Assembly (NCBI GenBank): GCA_964017145.1
Contig: CAXHKQ010000190.1
Location: 1-11,502 of the forward strand
Length of the DNA: 11,502 nt
Reading direction: 5' to 3'
DNA from: Agrocybe praecox
Taxonomy: Eukaryota; Basidiomycota; Agaricomycetes; Agaricales; Agrocybaceae
Shown: piece by piece, positions 1-7,607 of the stretch
Numbering within the stretch: position 1 is the first letter of the stretch
Layout of the letters: the number at the start of each line of letters is the position of its first letter
Position numbers and translations under genes: made by a program
The notes under the pieces: model-generated
Databases searched by the model: none
What the model saw: the letters and a program-made list of their open reading frames with translations, nothing else
Told to the model about the DNA's origin: nothing

Positions 1-3
1 GTA

Positions 4-121
4 TTGTTAGTGTAAATCGGTGTAAATAGCTCCTGTTGCTCTAAATTATCTCTCGGTATCGTCGATTCTTCCTTTCAAATGATATTCCATACATTCAACA
101 GGAGCAACGCAACACTAACAA
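4..121. repeat. Nested inverted repeat (hairpin-forming, possible MITE end or fold-back)
   Basis: Two pairs of 10-bp perfect inverted repeats are nested. TTGTTAGTGT (4-13) pairs with ACACTAACAA (112-121), and GCTCCTGTTG (29-38) pairs with CAACAGGAGC (96-105). The spacer between the arms is 15 bp on the left and 6 bp on the right, so the hairpin is imperfect. The 57-bp centre is AT-rich. This may be a small fold-back element or the end of a larger element cut by the window edge. No target duplication could be confirmed. Confidence 0.5.
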
Positions 122-449
122 CACGATGATATTGTCAGTAAACAACGTTGTACTTAACTTTCTTTCTGATGCGTATACATGGATTATCAACTTATTTACT
201 CGTGTGGCTAACAAAAATCACTAGTAGTAAGTTTAGGGTTAAATTGAATGAAATGAAAATCGTAGACAAAATGCTTGGACGTTTATCGCCTATCCTACGA
301 TTTTAAACACGAAATATTACCGCAGATAATTACAATAGACACATTTAATTACCGCTCAACGCTTTCCGGTATTGTCCAAGTTGAGCGCACCGTATTTGAC
401 CATTTTAATTACGCCGACTCTTTGCGTAAGCGGCGTTGTGCAGTCAAAG
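122..449. other. AT-rich non-coding stretch
   Basis: No convincing gene, RNA or repeat is visible here. The sequence is AT-rich, with a few GAAAT/GAATG runs near 246-262. If the candidate exon at 450-512 is real, its 5' untranslated region and promoter would lie here. I see no clear TATA or initiator element. Confidence 0.5.
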
Positions 450-512
450 ATGTACGCACGCGCTCATCAGCAACCACAACAGCAGCAGCAGCAGTCATAC
501 CGAAATACCGAG
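450..512 (+). CDS. Candidate first coding exon, poly-Gln peptide (low confidence)
   Basis: An ATG at 450 with A at -3 opens a 21-codon frame reading MYARAHQQPQ, a six-Gln run, then SYRNTE. It ends exactly at a good splice-donor-like sequence, GAG|GTAATT (GT at 513-514). The CAG run at 480-494 supplies five of the Gln codons. Short poly-Gln first exons before long introns are common in insect regulatory genes, and the next 7 kb could be intron. I do not recognise the peptide. The CAG run could be an ordinary microsatellite and the donor could be chance. No partner acceptor or downstream exon was identified. Confidence 0.3.
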
Positions 513-1520
513 GTAATTGACTTTGTTCGATCGGAATGTGTCTGGTCATGCTGATCGATCACTGTTGTTACTTGTTACGCGTCGAACGTAGCGCGTGTTT
601 TGGAGCCTGCGGTGAATGTTTCTTGTTACAATTTTCGGTTAGTGCGCTTGCTTGTCTATGCTCGAATGCCATAAGCGAACGTCGTGTTGAAAACGGGCGT
701 GTTCATGCGCCGCAGACAAATTTCGACACATCCGCGTATCTGGGCAAATTCATCGACGGCTGAAAAGTGCACAGCATCACAGCAGTGCACTTTCAGGCCG
801 GTGTCGTAGGAGGGGTGATGGAGAAACATCAGCAGGTCATCGTGCTGTGTGTGAAAGTTGAACAACAAAAGCCCTGTCGCGCAACGCAGTCCACAGCACT
901 TGTGAATATCGTGATTTTTTAACGACATTCGCACAAATTTTGCGTTCGTCACGTGACACAGATTTGGCGGGCGAGAAACTGCAGCAGCAGCAGCAGTGTG
1001 TAAAGTTTCTCCTTGCACAAGCCAAACAATTGGCTGCGTTTTACACACACGCACACGTGTTGTTATTATTATGCAAATAATAATATACGCCGTGTGTGTG
1101 CTGTGCAATGCAATGACCAACCGCAGCGAAATTGGTGCACTTACTTTCAGGCAGGCATTAGGTAACCAATGTCGATTTGTTCGCACACAGACACACAACG
1201 AAGCGGCCAAAGTGGAACGTCGTGAGTTTACCTGGGAAGTAATAGTACAACGGAGCGAGTTACTTCGGCGATGTGTATCATTTCCTCTCGTCTCGTGCGC
1301 CGGCGAGGTCTGCCCATTCAATCGTTCGTCGGCGATTGCACTACAAAAAGACACGACATCGCAGCCGCCACGAGCGCTGTGTTCAAATGCGCGCTATCGC
1401 TTTACGTAAGATCGCTTTGTTGTGTGCCGTGTTTTTCTTGCGGGTGCGCTCGCCAGCGATCACGCGATCTCAGCGCTCTATGCTCGGCCTCCACGACGTC
1501 TCGCGTCTAAGAAGAAGTGA
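513..1520. other. Non-coding stretch with CAG repeat and octamer hairpin
   Basis: Apart from the hairpin at 757-800, this 1-kb block holds a GCA/CAG run (981-996) and CA/GT-rich patches near 1040-1060 and 1090-1105. It also has a short hairpin, TTATTATT/AATAATAA (1063-1070 and 1076-1083). That hairpin's 5-base loop begins an ATGCAAAT octamer at 1071-1078. A 232-codon open frame runs across 656-1354 on the minus strand. It is rich in Cys, His and Thr, is built partly from repeats, and shows no recognisable domain, so I do not call it a gene. Confidence 0.5.
757..800. other. Strong imperfect hairpin (pre-miRNA-like or structured RNA candidate)
   Basis: The left arm CGGCTGAAAAGTGCAC (757-772) pairs with the right arm GTGCACTTTCAGGCCG (785-800). 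There is one single-base bulge on each side, and the loop has 12 bases. Pairing can extend through CGAC (754-757) and GTCG (802-806 region) with a short bulge. The two arms share an almost identical 16-base sequence in inverted orientation, which is far more than expected by chance over so short a span. It could be a small-RNA precursor, a cis element or an eroded palindrome. The strand of any transcript is unknown. Confidence 0.5.
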
Positions 1521-1522
1521 AT

Positions 1523-1540
1523 GTCGTCGTCGTCGTCGTC
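1523..1540 (+). repeat. (GTC)6 microsatellite
   Basis: An uninterrupted GTC run of six units. A shorter one lies at 2904-2916. Neither lies in a frame that I can support as coding. Confidence 0.85.
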
Positions 1541-1599
1541 GGCGTGTGTATTGCACTTTCTTCGCGTGTTACAACGACACTGGCGGCTAGGCTAGATGC

Positions 1600-3170
1600 C
1601 GGAGATAGTGGCGCAAAAAAAACACGATTATTGGCCATATGGATAACAACAGAAAACACACCCAAGCCCAATGCAAATGTGTTGTGTCGCTAACAATGTG
1701 GCAAAATCGCTGGCAGCTTCTTGTGAACTTGGGTGCACGTGTAATACTCAATACTACTGTGTATACAGTGTATTATATAAATAAAGACAGTGGCGTGTGT
1801 TACACCATTCACTGTGACTGTGTTTGTCTGTATCAGCATCAGGGGTCTAGTCTATAAGTGGATGCATGCAATCGAACGGCGCAATTCCCCTCCCCACACG
1901 AAACACCAAACTGGTTACCGATGCAGGTACACATGCACACAGACACTCACACGAGGCACGTGTCGCGCAGATTATTATTCAGCGACCGAGCGCACCTTCG
2001 CGATCCCAATATGCAGATGCTTCGTCGACGTTCAAGTGCATGCATAGCAAAACATGAGCAATCAATCGATATGCGTCGCGCTTAGTGTGCAATTTAATTC
2101 AGTTTGCGCTCGCTTCGATGCGAAAAGCGCGGCGCATTCGATGGGCTCGAAGAGAAAGGGTCGGACCCGAATCGCATCTCAAATGGCTGGCACTTTAACA
2201 CAAGAGTCGCGAGAGATTAATTGCATGCGCACGCGCACGGCCACAAACGCTTGCCCGAAAAGGCACTGAAACATCGATCAAATCGCACGGAATACGACGA
2301 CGACTCGATTTCGACGGATGCCAACCCACACACACAGCCACACTCACACACGCGATCGCTTACATTATGTGGTGATAAATGCGATCGCATGCACGATGTG
2401 TGATGGATATATGAATACACACAATAGAGATGCAATTGCGCCTACGCGAGAGCATATCATTTCAGCGATTTATCTGTGATGTCTGGCGCCTGAAAAATGA
2501 CGCGTTCAAGTGACAAATGCCGCAGGTATTGTGCCGTTTGAATATTTCTGGCTAGCCATTCGCATACGATTGCCCTCGAAGCGTATGCAAATCGACCATA
2601 GCACGGAAAATACAATTAAAACCAAACGAAACGCAAAGCGACACTTTTTCCGCGACGTTGTGAAAAGTGCCATTTTAGTGCGTTGACTGTGTGAGTCGGT
2701 ATAATGGGACATTTCGAACGAAGACATTTAGCGCTATACATTTCCGTATTAGACACCACAACACAGCACAGTAATGATCAGCTTTTCTGCGCCAGTTGTT
2801 CGCTGCGCTGCAGCAGTGTGTAATGTCTGCGCGATCGCACCAAAACGATCGAGCGCACATAATAATAATGACAGCGAGATATTAAGGAGTTTGGTGTGTC
2901 GCCGTCGTCGTCGTCGCTGGCATATAATGACGCGGCAACAGCCTACGAGCGAATAATGCCGCCGCATGCACTGCAACACAACCGGCACCTTTCTCTGCTT
3001 GTGCTCTGCGTGCGCGAGCATATAATGGACCTAGGAGGATCGTTTGCGCGTTCGCGGCTCGCTCTAAGAAAACCGCACATTTTACAGCGGCGATCGCGGT
3101 GTGTGTGTGCATGTATGTGTGTGATCGAGTGCTGACGAATGCCATTTTTTTTTCTAGCAAATGTGCGTCA
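1600..3170. other. Non-coding, microsatellite-rich stretch with clustered GCGATCGC and ATGCAAAT
   Basis: This block has no supported gene. It contains CA-rich patches (1930-1960, 2325-2350), a GTC run (2904-2916) and GT repeats (3100-3122). GCGATCGC occurs at 2352-2359, 2381-2388, 2831-2838 and 3090-3097, and ATGCAAAT at 1671-1678 and 2585-2592. A 60-codon frame at 2221-2403 (+) has an acidic TEYDDDSIST stretch and looks mildly protein-like. It has no ATG start at its head and no convincing splice acceptor, so it stays uncalled. The mix resembles an intron or intergenic regulatory DNA. Confidence 0.45.
1774..1783 (+). promoter_or_regulatory. TATA-box-like element
   Basis: TATATAAATA is a good match to a eukaryotic TATA box. 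An initiator-like TTCACTG follows with its A at 1811, 37 bases from the first T, slightly longer than the usual spacing of about 30. No supported reading frame follows closely. The same stretch also contains AATAAA (1780-1785), so it could equally be a polyadenylation-like or random AT motif. Confidence 0.2.
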
Positions 3171-3179
3171 TTTCCAAGT

Positions 3180-3410
3180 CCCGAAAGTTGAGGGATAATC
3201 ACTATTTTGACTGTTCATCCCACAGATCAATATTTTACCCTATTTTTCGTCCTATTTATGCTATTTGTGTGCCTATTTTCACTATTTTAAGACCCTTTTT
3301 AGCTCTTCTTAGTTCTTCTTAGTTCGGTTTTGAATTTGGATTTTTTAGCCACTATTTTATGTTTCTAAAACACCCTTTTTTAGGCCCTAAAGTTCCGAGG
3401 CTAGGTGATT
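3180..3410 (+). repeat. T-rich block with phased CTATTT motifs and 10-bp tandem repeat
   Basis: CTATTT occurs at 3202, 3240, 3252, 3261, 3273, 3282 and 3352. The five central copies are spaced 12, 9, 12 and 9 bases apart. Immediately after them is a perfect two-copy 10-bp tandem repeat, CTTCTTAGTT (3305-3314 and 3315-3324). The strand is strongly pyrimidine-rich. The block is bounded by GATAATCAC (3194-3202) and GTGATTACC (about 3406-3414), a short imperfect inverted pair. It may be an interspersed repeat or a decayed satellite. No coding potential is seen. Confidence 0.5.
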
Positions 3411-3749
3411 ACCATGCGCGCAGAAAATATGCTGCATCAACAGCATAATAATTTGCCCGCCGACAAAACCGACCTCCTCGAGTGAAATGCATACGCACTT
3501 GAGTCTCAAGGCTTGACGTGCACATGAATCCAGCCGCGAGCCTGATTGATCGACACATGGACAGACAGAGAGTATATGCGGGAAATGGGTGGGCGGATAA
3601 GCGCTAGATGACAGAAGCACTCAGTCAGTCAATGTGCAAAATCACTTTACTATTGATGCAAAACCTTGCGCCCGCCGTTCTTTTGTCCAAGTTTGAGGAT
3701 TTATTGTGATGAAACAGCTACATATTTCTTATTAAAAACATCGATGATT
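3411..3749. other. Stretch without recognisable gene
   Basis: The left part (3411-3620) is mixed in composition. The right part is AT-rich and leads into the C-terminal end of the mariner fossil, so it probably includes that element's 3' flank. I could not find a clear mariner terminal inverted repeat. Confidence 0.4.
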
Positions 3750-4062
3750 ATATATTGCTAGATACTACTTTTGACTATCTTTCTGTTAGCATCCGGATTC
3801 CGGGGTCTTAAAACGGGTAATCTTTTGAAGCGGGTCATTAATCAATCAAATTTCTCACTTCTTCATAAAAACGGAAGTCCTCGTTAGTGAGGTCTAGGAC
3901 CATCGATAAGAACAAGTAGTAATCAGATGGAGCCAAAAGTATAAAGAGTACAGCGGGAGGTCATATGTCATTCCAACATTCCCAGGTATATTTGACAATT
4001 TTTGCGATGAGGTGTTGAGCATTGTCATACTGGAAAACGACTTCATTGCTGGAACGCGAACA
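3750..4062 (-). pseudogene. Mariner transposase fossil, C-terminal catalytic part
   Basis: One continuous minus-strand frame reads as the C-terminal third of a mariner (Tc1/mariner superfamily) transposase. This is the DDE-type enzyme that cuts and rejoins element ends at TA sites. Visible landmarks in order are VVFQYDNAQH (second catalytic Asp, codon 4024-4026), LAPSDYYLF (third Asp, codon 3922-3924), an RFYEEVRNLID stretch, then ASKD and GIRMLTER near the C terminus. The last two Asp residues are separated by 33 residues, one fewer than the classic D,D34D. The frame carries five or so in-frame stops (for example TGA at 3961-3963) but no frame breaks, so it decayed mainly by substitution. 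The N-terminal DNA-binding part and the first catalytic Asp were not found upstream. The copy is inactive and truncated. Family call is firm; subfamily is not. Confidence 0.88.
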
Positions 4063-4262
4063 TGTCAATCGAGAATATGTCCGTGATTCAAACTGATAAG
4101 GACCTCTATGTTTTGATGCCATTACATTCACAGATACCCAAGCCTACCGTATGCCTGTGTTAATCAATTTACATCAATCAGAACGACAGCTGAGACTGAC
4201 ACACAACAACGATGGGCACAAGGATGTATATGTACACCTAATACTATCACATTCTCACTCAC

Positions 4263-4437
4263 CGTTCCGAATGGCCGGTCCCTTGCTGACTGGACCAGCG
4301 ATGGCCAGTCGGCTCATCTGCAGGCTGTTGCAAACGCCGCGCCGCATGATGATGGTGGTGATGGGGCTGATGCTGCCGACGATGAAGAGGCTGATGTAGA
4401 CGACGCGATGCGTGTTGATTAGGCTACGAAACCCGAA
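4263..4437 (-). CDS. Candidate spliced exon with a membrane-type segment (uncertain)
   Basis: On the minus strand a 175-nt open segment is bounded by a pyrimidine-rich acceptor ending CGTCGTAG| (exon starts 4437) and an excellent donor, ACG|GTGAGTGAG (exon ends 4263). It reads FGFRSLINTHR, a hydrophobic stretch VVYISLFIVGSISPITTII, then MRRGVCNSLQ and MSRLAIAGPVSKGPAIRN. The hydrophobic run followed by Arg-Arg would suit a membrane segment. Alternatively translation starts at one of the ATGs (4347 or 4317) and the rest is 5' untranslated. The same DNA is also open on the plus strand, ending at TAG 4421-4423 with an acidic tail (DDEEADVDDAMRVD). Isoleucine here comes from GAT/ATC-rich DNA, so the hydrophobicity may be a composition effect. 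I recognise neither protein. Confidence 0.33.
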
Positions 4438-4637
4438 CTACGACGATGAAGACGCGACAAATATCTAACAGTTTGGCTGTGTGTTCGTATGTTTGGTGTT
4501 TTCGTGTGGCGTGGGTAAAATCTCGTTAACTTTTGCGGTTCAAAGTGATATTATACTTTTACCAGCAGCAGCGATCATTCATGTGATATTCACTCGTTTT
4601 GTGCATTCATCGGACACACTCACACATACACACGCCA

Positions 4638-4643
4638 TATAAA
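4638..4643 (+). promoter_or_regulatory. TATA-like site in a CA-rich leader-like region
   Basis: CATATAAATTA at 4637-4647 contains TATAAA. A CAGTA initiator-like motif follows with its A at 4671, 33 bases downstream. The next 150 bases are CA/A-rich, as in many insect 5' untranslated leaders. No downstream coding exon could be identified, so this is a weak promoter candidate. Confidence 0.22.
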
Positions 4644-4856
4644 TTACACGCCGAGGTGCAGCAAGTACGCAGTACCCACACACAAACACGAAGGCAAACG
4701 CAAACTCAATTACCTAGGAAAACACACCAGCAACCAGCAACTCGCACACTCACAAACAAACAGCAATTTGTTCAATTGTTCACGCACGCAGCACGTTTAC
4801 GAGACGTCAACACACTCTCTGGGCTCTGGACTGAAATGCGCTGCTCGATTGCCTGA

Positions 4857-4884
4857 ATGACTGACTGACTGACTGACTGACTGA
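4857..4884 (+). repeat. (TGAC)n tetranucleotide microsatellite
   Basis: A pure TGAC run of nearly seven units (4858-4884). Neighbouring simple repeats are (GT)n at 5008-5022 and (TGC)n at 5107-5123. The region between carries two GCGATCGC palindromes (4953-4960 and 4983-4990). Confidence 0.9.
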
Positions 4885-5740
4885 ATCGAAGCGAGGCGAG
4901 ATGCAAAACAAGTTCACGGCACCACGGACGGAGATCGACTTGTGCGCGCTGCGCGATCGCGATCCGACCGAACCGACGAGGAGCGATCGCGTTGGTTGGT
5001 CGCGTGAGTGTGTGTGTGTGTGGGGCGAGTGTGCGGTGTGAGTGTCTGCGCGTGTGCGCGCGTGTGTGAGCTCGATCAGCGCAATAAGCGCAAGTCAGCG
5101 CCGAGTTGCTGCTGCTGCTGCTGGTTGACTGGTTGAGGAACAAAGTGCGCAGAAACAGCTTATAAACACACTCACAGCCACAGCACACAAACACACATGT
5201 GAACGAATACACTCGCGCGCTTACACGCATAAGCATTCAATCGCGTTTGGGGCCGCCGTTTGTGTGTGAGGGGCGACGTCGGTCGGTTTGGATGTGTATT
5301 GTGTATTCTGTGTATTCGGTGTGTTGAAGTGTGTATGCGACGATGAGTGTGCCACCAGCCACCAGTCACAATAACAACCGAAAATATTACCTGCACACAC
5401 TCGTACACTGTACACACACAAAGTGGAGGCACGGACGTAGGGGACGGGAGTGACTTTGAGCTACTTGCGTTTGAATTGCGGCGCACAAAGAAAACTCCGC
5501 CGCATATTCAGAACACACAACTCAGACGCAGACAGACAACTCGCGGTCGTCGTTTGTCGTCTCGCTTGCTTGCATCGCGAATATTATTCGTATGTATTTA
5601 TACACAGATGCGATGCGCGCTCGATTGTGGAGCAACCGTCCCGCAGACGTGCTTTGCTTGGGGCAACAGACAGTGCGTTTACACCCTGCGTCAGAATAAC
5701 TGTTACATCGTAGAATAGCCATAGCTTTACATCATCAGTT

Positions 5741-6549
5741 TTCAGTTTGCCCGCCCTTGGCCTTAGTTACGCGATACCTAGTATTTTTTGACAATTGAGT
5801 TGCGCGCTGACCGTTGGCAATCTTGTGCAAACTTGCACCATTCTCGCTGAAGGACTGCGTTTGAAGAGCCCAAACGTTCGTTTCTTTTGGCGTTCACTCG
5901 TGCCTCCAACATATCCCAAATGCAAAAATCCATCGTCTTTTAATTTTTAATCTGGTAAAATCGATAGCTATTGTGTGAGCGGAATTTTATATGAAACGAT
6001 TCGATTCGGCCAATATTGATTCAAATTAGTTGTATGCGACGAGGCAGAGTCTTACATCGTATACTTTAACCAAACTCGATCGTTTTGTGTTTTTTTTATT
6101 AGTTAGTCCCTGAAAAGTTTTGGTCCAAGAAGATTATGTTCGGCGCCTATTTGCAACGTAATTTCATCCTTCTTTTTTCGCATATTTCAACTTTCTTGTT
6201 GTTACGGCATATTTTTTGATAGACCAACGTTCCGATAATTTTGAGGGCGCCAAACAATATCAAATTGCGAATTGTTATCGCATTATTATTCGAACACGTT
6301 TGAATTCGATCGTCCAATGCTGAGCCTCTTTTCGACATAGGACGAAACGCATCTGGATTCTCACTAACAATACAATGCTCTAGTCTCTGTCAAATTTTCA
6401 CATTGCTATCTTTGATGGTTTGGGACAAAAAGCCTATTCAAAGTGTGTAACACTTGATCTGACGCAGGGTGTTTGTGCGTAAATGTCGCGTCGCGATTGA
6501 GGTAACATGTATATGATCATGTTTAGGTTGTCCGCGGCCGGTTTTTGAT
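5741..6549. other. AT-rich stretch without recognisable gene
   Basis: About 800 bases of moderately AT-rich DNA with no supported coding frame. Two GGCGCC palindromes occur (about 6142-6147 and 6245-6250). A 63-codon minus-strand frame (6147-6338) is Lys/Arg/Ile-rich and vaguely resembles a decayed transposase N terminus, but no helix-turn-helix or catalytic motif is visible. Confidence 0.45.
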
Positions 6550-6569
6550 TAATACTGTCGACAGTATTA
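6550..6569. repeat. Perfect 20-bp palindrome
   Basis: TAATACTGTCGACAGTATTA is a perfect 20-bp palindrome centred on a SalI-type GTCGAC. It has no spacer, so it is more like a dimeric protein-binding site or the remnant of an inverted junction than an RNA hairpin. An AT-rich flank and ATAATGG follow. Confidence 0.85.
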
Positions 6570-7140
6570 TAATGGACGCTATAAATCTGTTTTGTGTCTC
6601 AAGGTCCCCTCTAAACTCGACGCACGCACATGCACGCATCTGTGCGCGTGTTATCGCGCTGCAGGTTTCATGTTGTCTGTGTTGGAGCCTGTCTTGCTGT
6701 CCATATGAATATGCAAATTATGACGCAACTTGCCAGACTGGTTGGTTTAACATTCACACCGACCGTTTACACCGTTTGCTGTTATATAGGGCCGCAATTC
6801 CACGTCACTAGTTCAGCGCGCATTTACGCCTCAATTGCAAAACAATACTATTATCATCACGCTCTTATCACTGCACACTAATCACACAAAACATGCACGG
6901 ACATACTGAAACACTCAGCCAAGCGCACAGACGCACACAAGTTACGTAATTTACGTGCACGAATCGAAACACTTCTAGCTCGTGCCGAGCTTGCACACTT
7001 GCACGGATTGTTTTGATACTGCTTGCGGACGCAGACGTGTTCTGCTGTATGTTGTTCGCAAATTTGTTTCGCACACATTCGCACACACACATCGACCAAC
7101 ACACACACACTCACACACACACATATGGTTATCTATGCAC
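6570..7140. other. Non-coding stretch with octamer site and CA microsatellite
   Basis: It contains an ATGCAAAT octamer (6711-6718), CA-rich patches near 6880-6945 and an interrupted (CA)n repeat at 7081-7124. The open frames here on both strands are repeat-derived (Thr-His or Val-Cys runs). No gene is supported. Confidence 0.45.
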
Positions 7141-7607
7141 AAAATACACACACCGCGGAATTCTCTTATATCGGCGGAATGGGGGGGCGATCGGATTTAC
7201 GGGGAGCTGCGATGCTGCGGTTGCGCGCGTTGTTGTTGCGAACGGACTGGCGACCGGATGCGACGACGAGGGTGGGAGCGATTCGAATGGGGCAAGCTCG
7301 TCGGAAAGACTTGAATTTCGGTGTTGTCGCACCGCGTATTTGTCGTCAAATACACAGAAACGCAGAATGATAATAAAATTTTATCGGCCGACTGACAAGC
7401 AAACACAGCCGCGATCATATGACAGCTGACAGCGCCGAAAATCGAAGAGCGAGTGGGAGACGTTCTCTCGAATTGGCTCTGTGTCGCATTGCAAGTAGAC
7501 TAGTACTTCACCTCCGCTCAACTGATCCGAAATGCGAAACTGCTGCGCTCGCGGTTTGATCGTTGTTATTTGTTTGTTTGGAGTTGATCGAATCGCCTTC
7601 TCGCGCC
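7141..7607 (+). other. Upstream region of the 7608 gene, GC-rich block and AT-rich spacer
   Basis: A GC-rich block (7150-7345) with a seven-base G run (7181-7187) is open in several frames on both strands, for example a minus-strand Ser/Pro-rich frame at 7129-7332. The spacer 7346-7607 should hold the promoter and 5' leader of the next gene. An AATAAA lies at 7372-7377, which could end an unseen plus-strand transcript. No TATA box is obvious close to 7500, so the promoter may be of the dispersed, TATA-less type. An in-frame TGA at 7557-7559 precedes the chosen start. Confidence 0.35.

Larger units (their letters stand above)
4438..5740. other. CA/GT-rich non-coding region, promoter- or leader-like
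   Basis: The left half is rich in CACA and the right half (4995-5060, 5250-5345) in GTGT. The region is dense in short microsatellites and in CpG-containing motifs such as GCGATCGC. Several open frames of 80-150 codons occur on both strands. They translate to Thr/His/Gln or Val/Cys repeats, which are shadows of CA/GT repeats, so none is called. An ATG at 5343 opens MSVPPATSHNNNRKYYLH with weak support. Overall this would suit a transcription start region or a long intron. Confidence 0.4.

Noticed and set aside
656..1354. 232-codon open frame on the minus strand
   Set aside because: Rich in Cys, His and Thr, crosses a CAG repeat and a strong hairpin, has no recognisable domain, and its composition does not resemble the supported genes.
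2221..2403. 60-codon plus-strand frame with an acidic TEYDDDSIST patch
   Set aside because: No ATG at the head of the frame, no convincing acceptor or donor, and half of it is CA-repeat-derived.
5172..5718. Overlapping open frames of 87-123 codons on both strands
   Set aside because: They are translations of CA/GT-rich DNA without domains, and frames on both strands compete.
6147..6338. 63-codon minus-strand frame, Lys/Arg-rich
   Set aside because: Only a vague likeness to a transposase N terminus, with no diagnostic motif visible.
7013..7429. 138-codon plus-strand frame and Ser/Pro-rich minus-strand frames in the GC-rich block
   Set aside because: All frames are open because of composition. 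The left part is CA-repeat. None has a clear start, splice site or recognisable product.
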